In this document: positions 63,401 to 64,000 of the stretch, piece after piece
Position numbering within the stretch: the stretch's first letter is position 1
Layout of the letters: every line of letters starts with the position of its first letter
Source of the DNA: an uncultured Prevotella sp.
GTDB taxonomy: Bacteria; Bacteroidota; Bacteroidia; Bacteroidales; Bacteroidaceae
Length of the DNA: 64,000 bases
Reading direction: 5' to 3'
Assembly: GCA_902495455.1 (NCBI GenBank)
Contig: CABUXJ010000013.1
Span: 1-64,000 of the forward strand
Made by a program: the position numbers and the translations under genes
Notes under the pieces: generated by a model
Database searches by the model: none
What the model was told of the DNA's origin: nothing
Seen by the model: only the letters and a program-made list of their open reading frames with translations

Positions 63401-63700
63401 ATACGTGAAGTAAATAAAAAGAGAGAGGAGAAAGGACAAAATCCCGTGTTCTCTTTCCTTGATGAAGAGATTGCTGCTATTCTCAATATTATAAAAGAGG
63501 ATGTGGATGCCAAAGTGTATGATCGTAACGACATTCTTAAAAAGGATGCTTATTTTAATCGTACAGTAATGGCACTTATCAATGGGTGCTTGTTTCATTT
63601 TCCACAGATAAAGCCGGAAATGGAGGACTACAAGTTTATCCAAACACGTATTTCACAGCAATATATCAACCAATATAACGCCACTTACGGCATTGTATAA
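60470..63700 (+). CDS. hsdR: Type I restriction endonuclease subunit R
   Basis: A 1076-residue motor-nuclease subunit. The PD-(D/E)XK nuclease domain is at about residues 115-145 (EFRPDITLFVNG and CFVEVKKP). The helicase part has Walker A TQGSGKT near residue 338, DEAH near 447, LTGTPL, and the motif VI region QAITRVNRP. The C-terminal third is helical, for assembly with HsdM/HsdS. The open frame begins at a TTG at 60422, but its first 16 codons are the end of the broken XRE gene. The ATG at 60470 (MKQFSEATRVQMPAM) is therefore taken as the start. Base composition is clearly more AT-rich than upstream genes, suggesting acquisition. Confidence 0.93.
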   Translation: MKQFSEATRVQMPAMVHLTRIGYTYFGKLSEDKKGTVYDGDTNILLQVFEQQFKKLNPGHAGEYLQVLKDIRKELNDDDLGRGFYNRLKAVSPIKLIDFDDIANNTFHFIAEFTCKNGQDEFRPDITLFVNGLPLCFVEVKKPNNQGGMLAESGRMNKERFPNKKFRRFINITQLMIFSNNMEYDALGGIVPIQGAFYCTGARSYAPFNCFREENLSGLKIAPFHRDYPYKEIDKTEEKKILSDYNCQVIHTSPEYQTNLDFNTPTNRILTSMCSPERLLYIIKYGIAYVRMEREVDGKIESTDQKHVMRYQQLFASLAIRKKLAEGIKSGVVWHTQGSGKTALSYYLTYILNDFYAKQNKVAKFYFIVDRLDLLEQATQEFEARGLLVSTANTRAELMDQFRSSQAQQGVSGHAEITVVNIQRFSEDKEKIRISDYATNLQRIFILDEAHRGYKPGGCFLANLFDADTDAIKIALTGTPLLKEERASCKVFGNYLHTYYYDKSIADGYTLKIIREDIETSYKERLSDVYDKLDTLVQKKDIRKSEIIEHPSYVNELARYIMNDLKEFRKIQGDDTLGGMVICETSEQARRLYDVFQEEWQKYQPKPIKIKLSDGSYVVGEPEVDNKSKYRPLKAGIILHDTDDKETRKQIIKDFKKNMTVDILIVFNMLLTGFDAPRLKRLYFGRKLKDHNLLQAITRVNRPYPGMRYGFVIDFADIKRNFQETNEAYLQELNRFNDVDETGESAATDTFTQVIEDKEEILKQMKQVRQTLFDYSYDNAEEFSSEISTEEDKTVLLDLKQALEAAKNMANIVRTFGDDDMKEQFAKLEITKLPQLLSEVQRRIGIINQKEAFSVGDEMKMLINEAMMDIEFTFSKIGQEEMRLISGGAELKDKWQRTITSFTQNFDQDDPEFISLRDAFMERFKEHGFVIDSIAKFNEETQALDEIIARLQDLQKRNNALVKKYKGDEKFARVHKRIREVNKKREEKGQNPVFSFLDEEIAAILNIIKEDVDAKVYDRNDILKKDAYFNRTVMALINGCLFHFPQIKPEMEDYKFIQTRISQQYINQYNATYGIV

Positions 63701-63706
63701 AAATTT

Positions 63707-64000
63707 ATGTCTGACATTAAAGAAAAAACATTAAAGCTCATTGATGGTCTGAAAGCCACCTGCCAGTCATACGGCATGGGTAACGATGGTAACGAATATA
63801 AAATTATCACTCAGGTGTTTCTTTATAAATTTCTGAATGACAAATTCGGTTACGAACTAAAAAATGCAAAAAGTGAAATCGCGAAGAAACTGATAGGGGA
63901 TGTGAAATGGGAAGCGGCATACGAAAACCTTTCAGATGATGAGCGTATGTTGATTCAGAGTGCCATATCTCCTGATGTCCCGATGCTCGAACCTTATCAT
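63707..64000 (+). CDS. hsdM: Type I DNA methyltransferase subunit M, N-terminal part
   Basis: An ATG six bases after the hsdR stop opens a frame that runs off the window (98 codons seen). MSDIKEKTLKLIDGLKATCQSYGMGND and EYKIITQVFLYKFLNDKFGYEL match the N-terminal helical domain of HsdM proteins. With hsdR it forms a type I system; the specificity gene should lie beyond the window. Confidence 0.88.
   Translation, partial: MSDIKEKTLKLIDGLKATCQSYGMGNDGNEYKIITQVFLYKFLNDKFGYELKNAKSEIAKKLIGDVKWEAAYENLSDDERMLIQSAISPDVPMLEPYH

Overview
The window reads as a chromosome segment from a Bacteroidales bacterium, most likely Prevotellaceae-like. The evidence is the Bacteroidota promoter signature (TAnnTTTG at -7), a SusC/SusD pair with an ECF sigma/FecR switch, GH29/GH95/GH106 enzymes, a clostripain and a C10 protease, proteins ending in sorting-domain-like tails, and weak Shine-Dalgarno sites. 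Most of the window is GC-rich. The last 4 kb (type I restriction-modification genes) and the toxin-antitoxin pair are visibly more AT-rich. The genus is not fixed by the sequence.

Layout. 1-3262: tail of a secreted protein, then xylB-xylA (xylose to xylulose-5-phosphate). 3475-14293: ECF sigma, FecR anti-sigma, SusC, SusD and three lipoproteins, one a metallopeptidase relative with a broken active-site motif; an eight-unit 22-bp palindromic array sits inside this locus. 14439-17989 (minus): GDP-mannose and GDP-L-fucose synthesis. 18061-21835 (minus): glnS, a TPR protein and a DedA protein as a tight operon. 22614-28259: clostripain-family lipoprotein, GH25 lysozyme, zinc-ribbon membrane protein, an unrecognised secreted protein, and a nucleotidyltransferase-like protein. 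28320-32518 (minus): LacI regulator, altronate dehydratase, NhaC-type antiporter. 32779-33407: HigBA-type toxin-antitoxin. 34341-36368: C10 protease between two 155-bp direct repeats. 36893-38616: kdgK-eda, which complete the altronate to pyruvate plus glyceraldehyde-3-phosphate route. 38576-43548: a very large DUF5112/5113-type sensor, its response regulator and a membrane protein. 43566-46640: a candidate small RNA, then an operator-like promoter and a nitrogen operon (porin-like protein, P-II, Amt). 46812-53776 (minus): GH29, GH106 and GH95 glycosidases. 54891-55997: a WecB-like protein lacking most catalytic residues. 56019-60172: cobalamin riboswitch followed by a surface protein, a BtuF-like lipoprotein and a BtuC-like permease, with no ATPase gene. 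60268-64000: a decayed XRE regulator, hsdR and the start of hsdM.

Themes. Sugar catabolism (xylose, hexuronate, fucose and rhamnose release) fits a plant or mucosal glycan degrader. Intergenic DNA is unusually rich in long inverted repeats built from recurring words, and at least five word families can be told apart. No CRISPR array, rRNA, tRNA or transposase gene was found. The strongest candidates for something undescribed are the 22-bp two-palindrome array, the candidate small RNA, the GTAAGGGCC palindromic repeat family, and several proteins that keep a fold but have lost catalytic residues.
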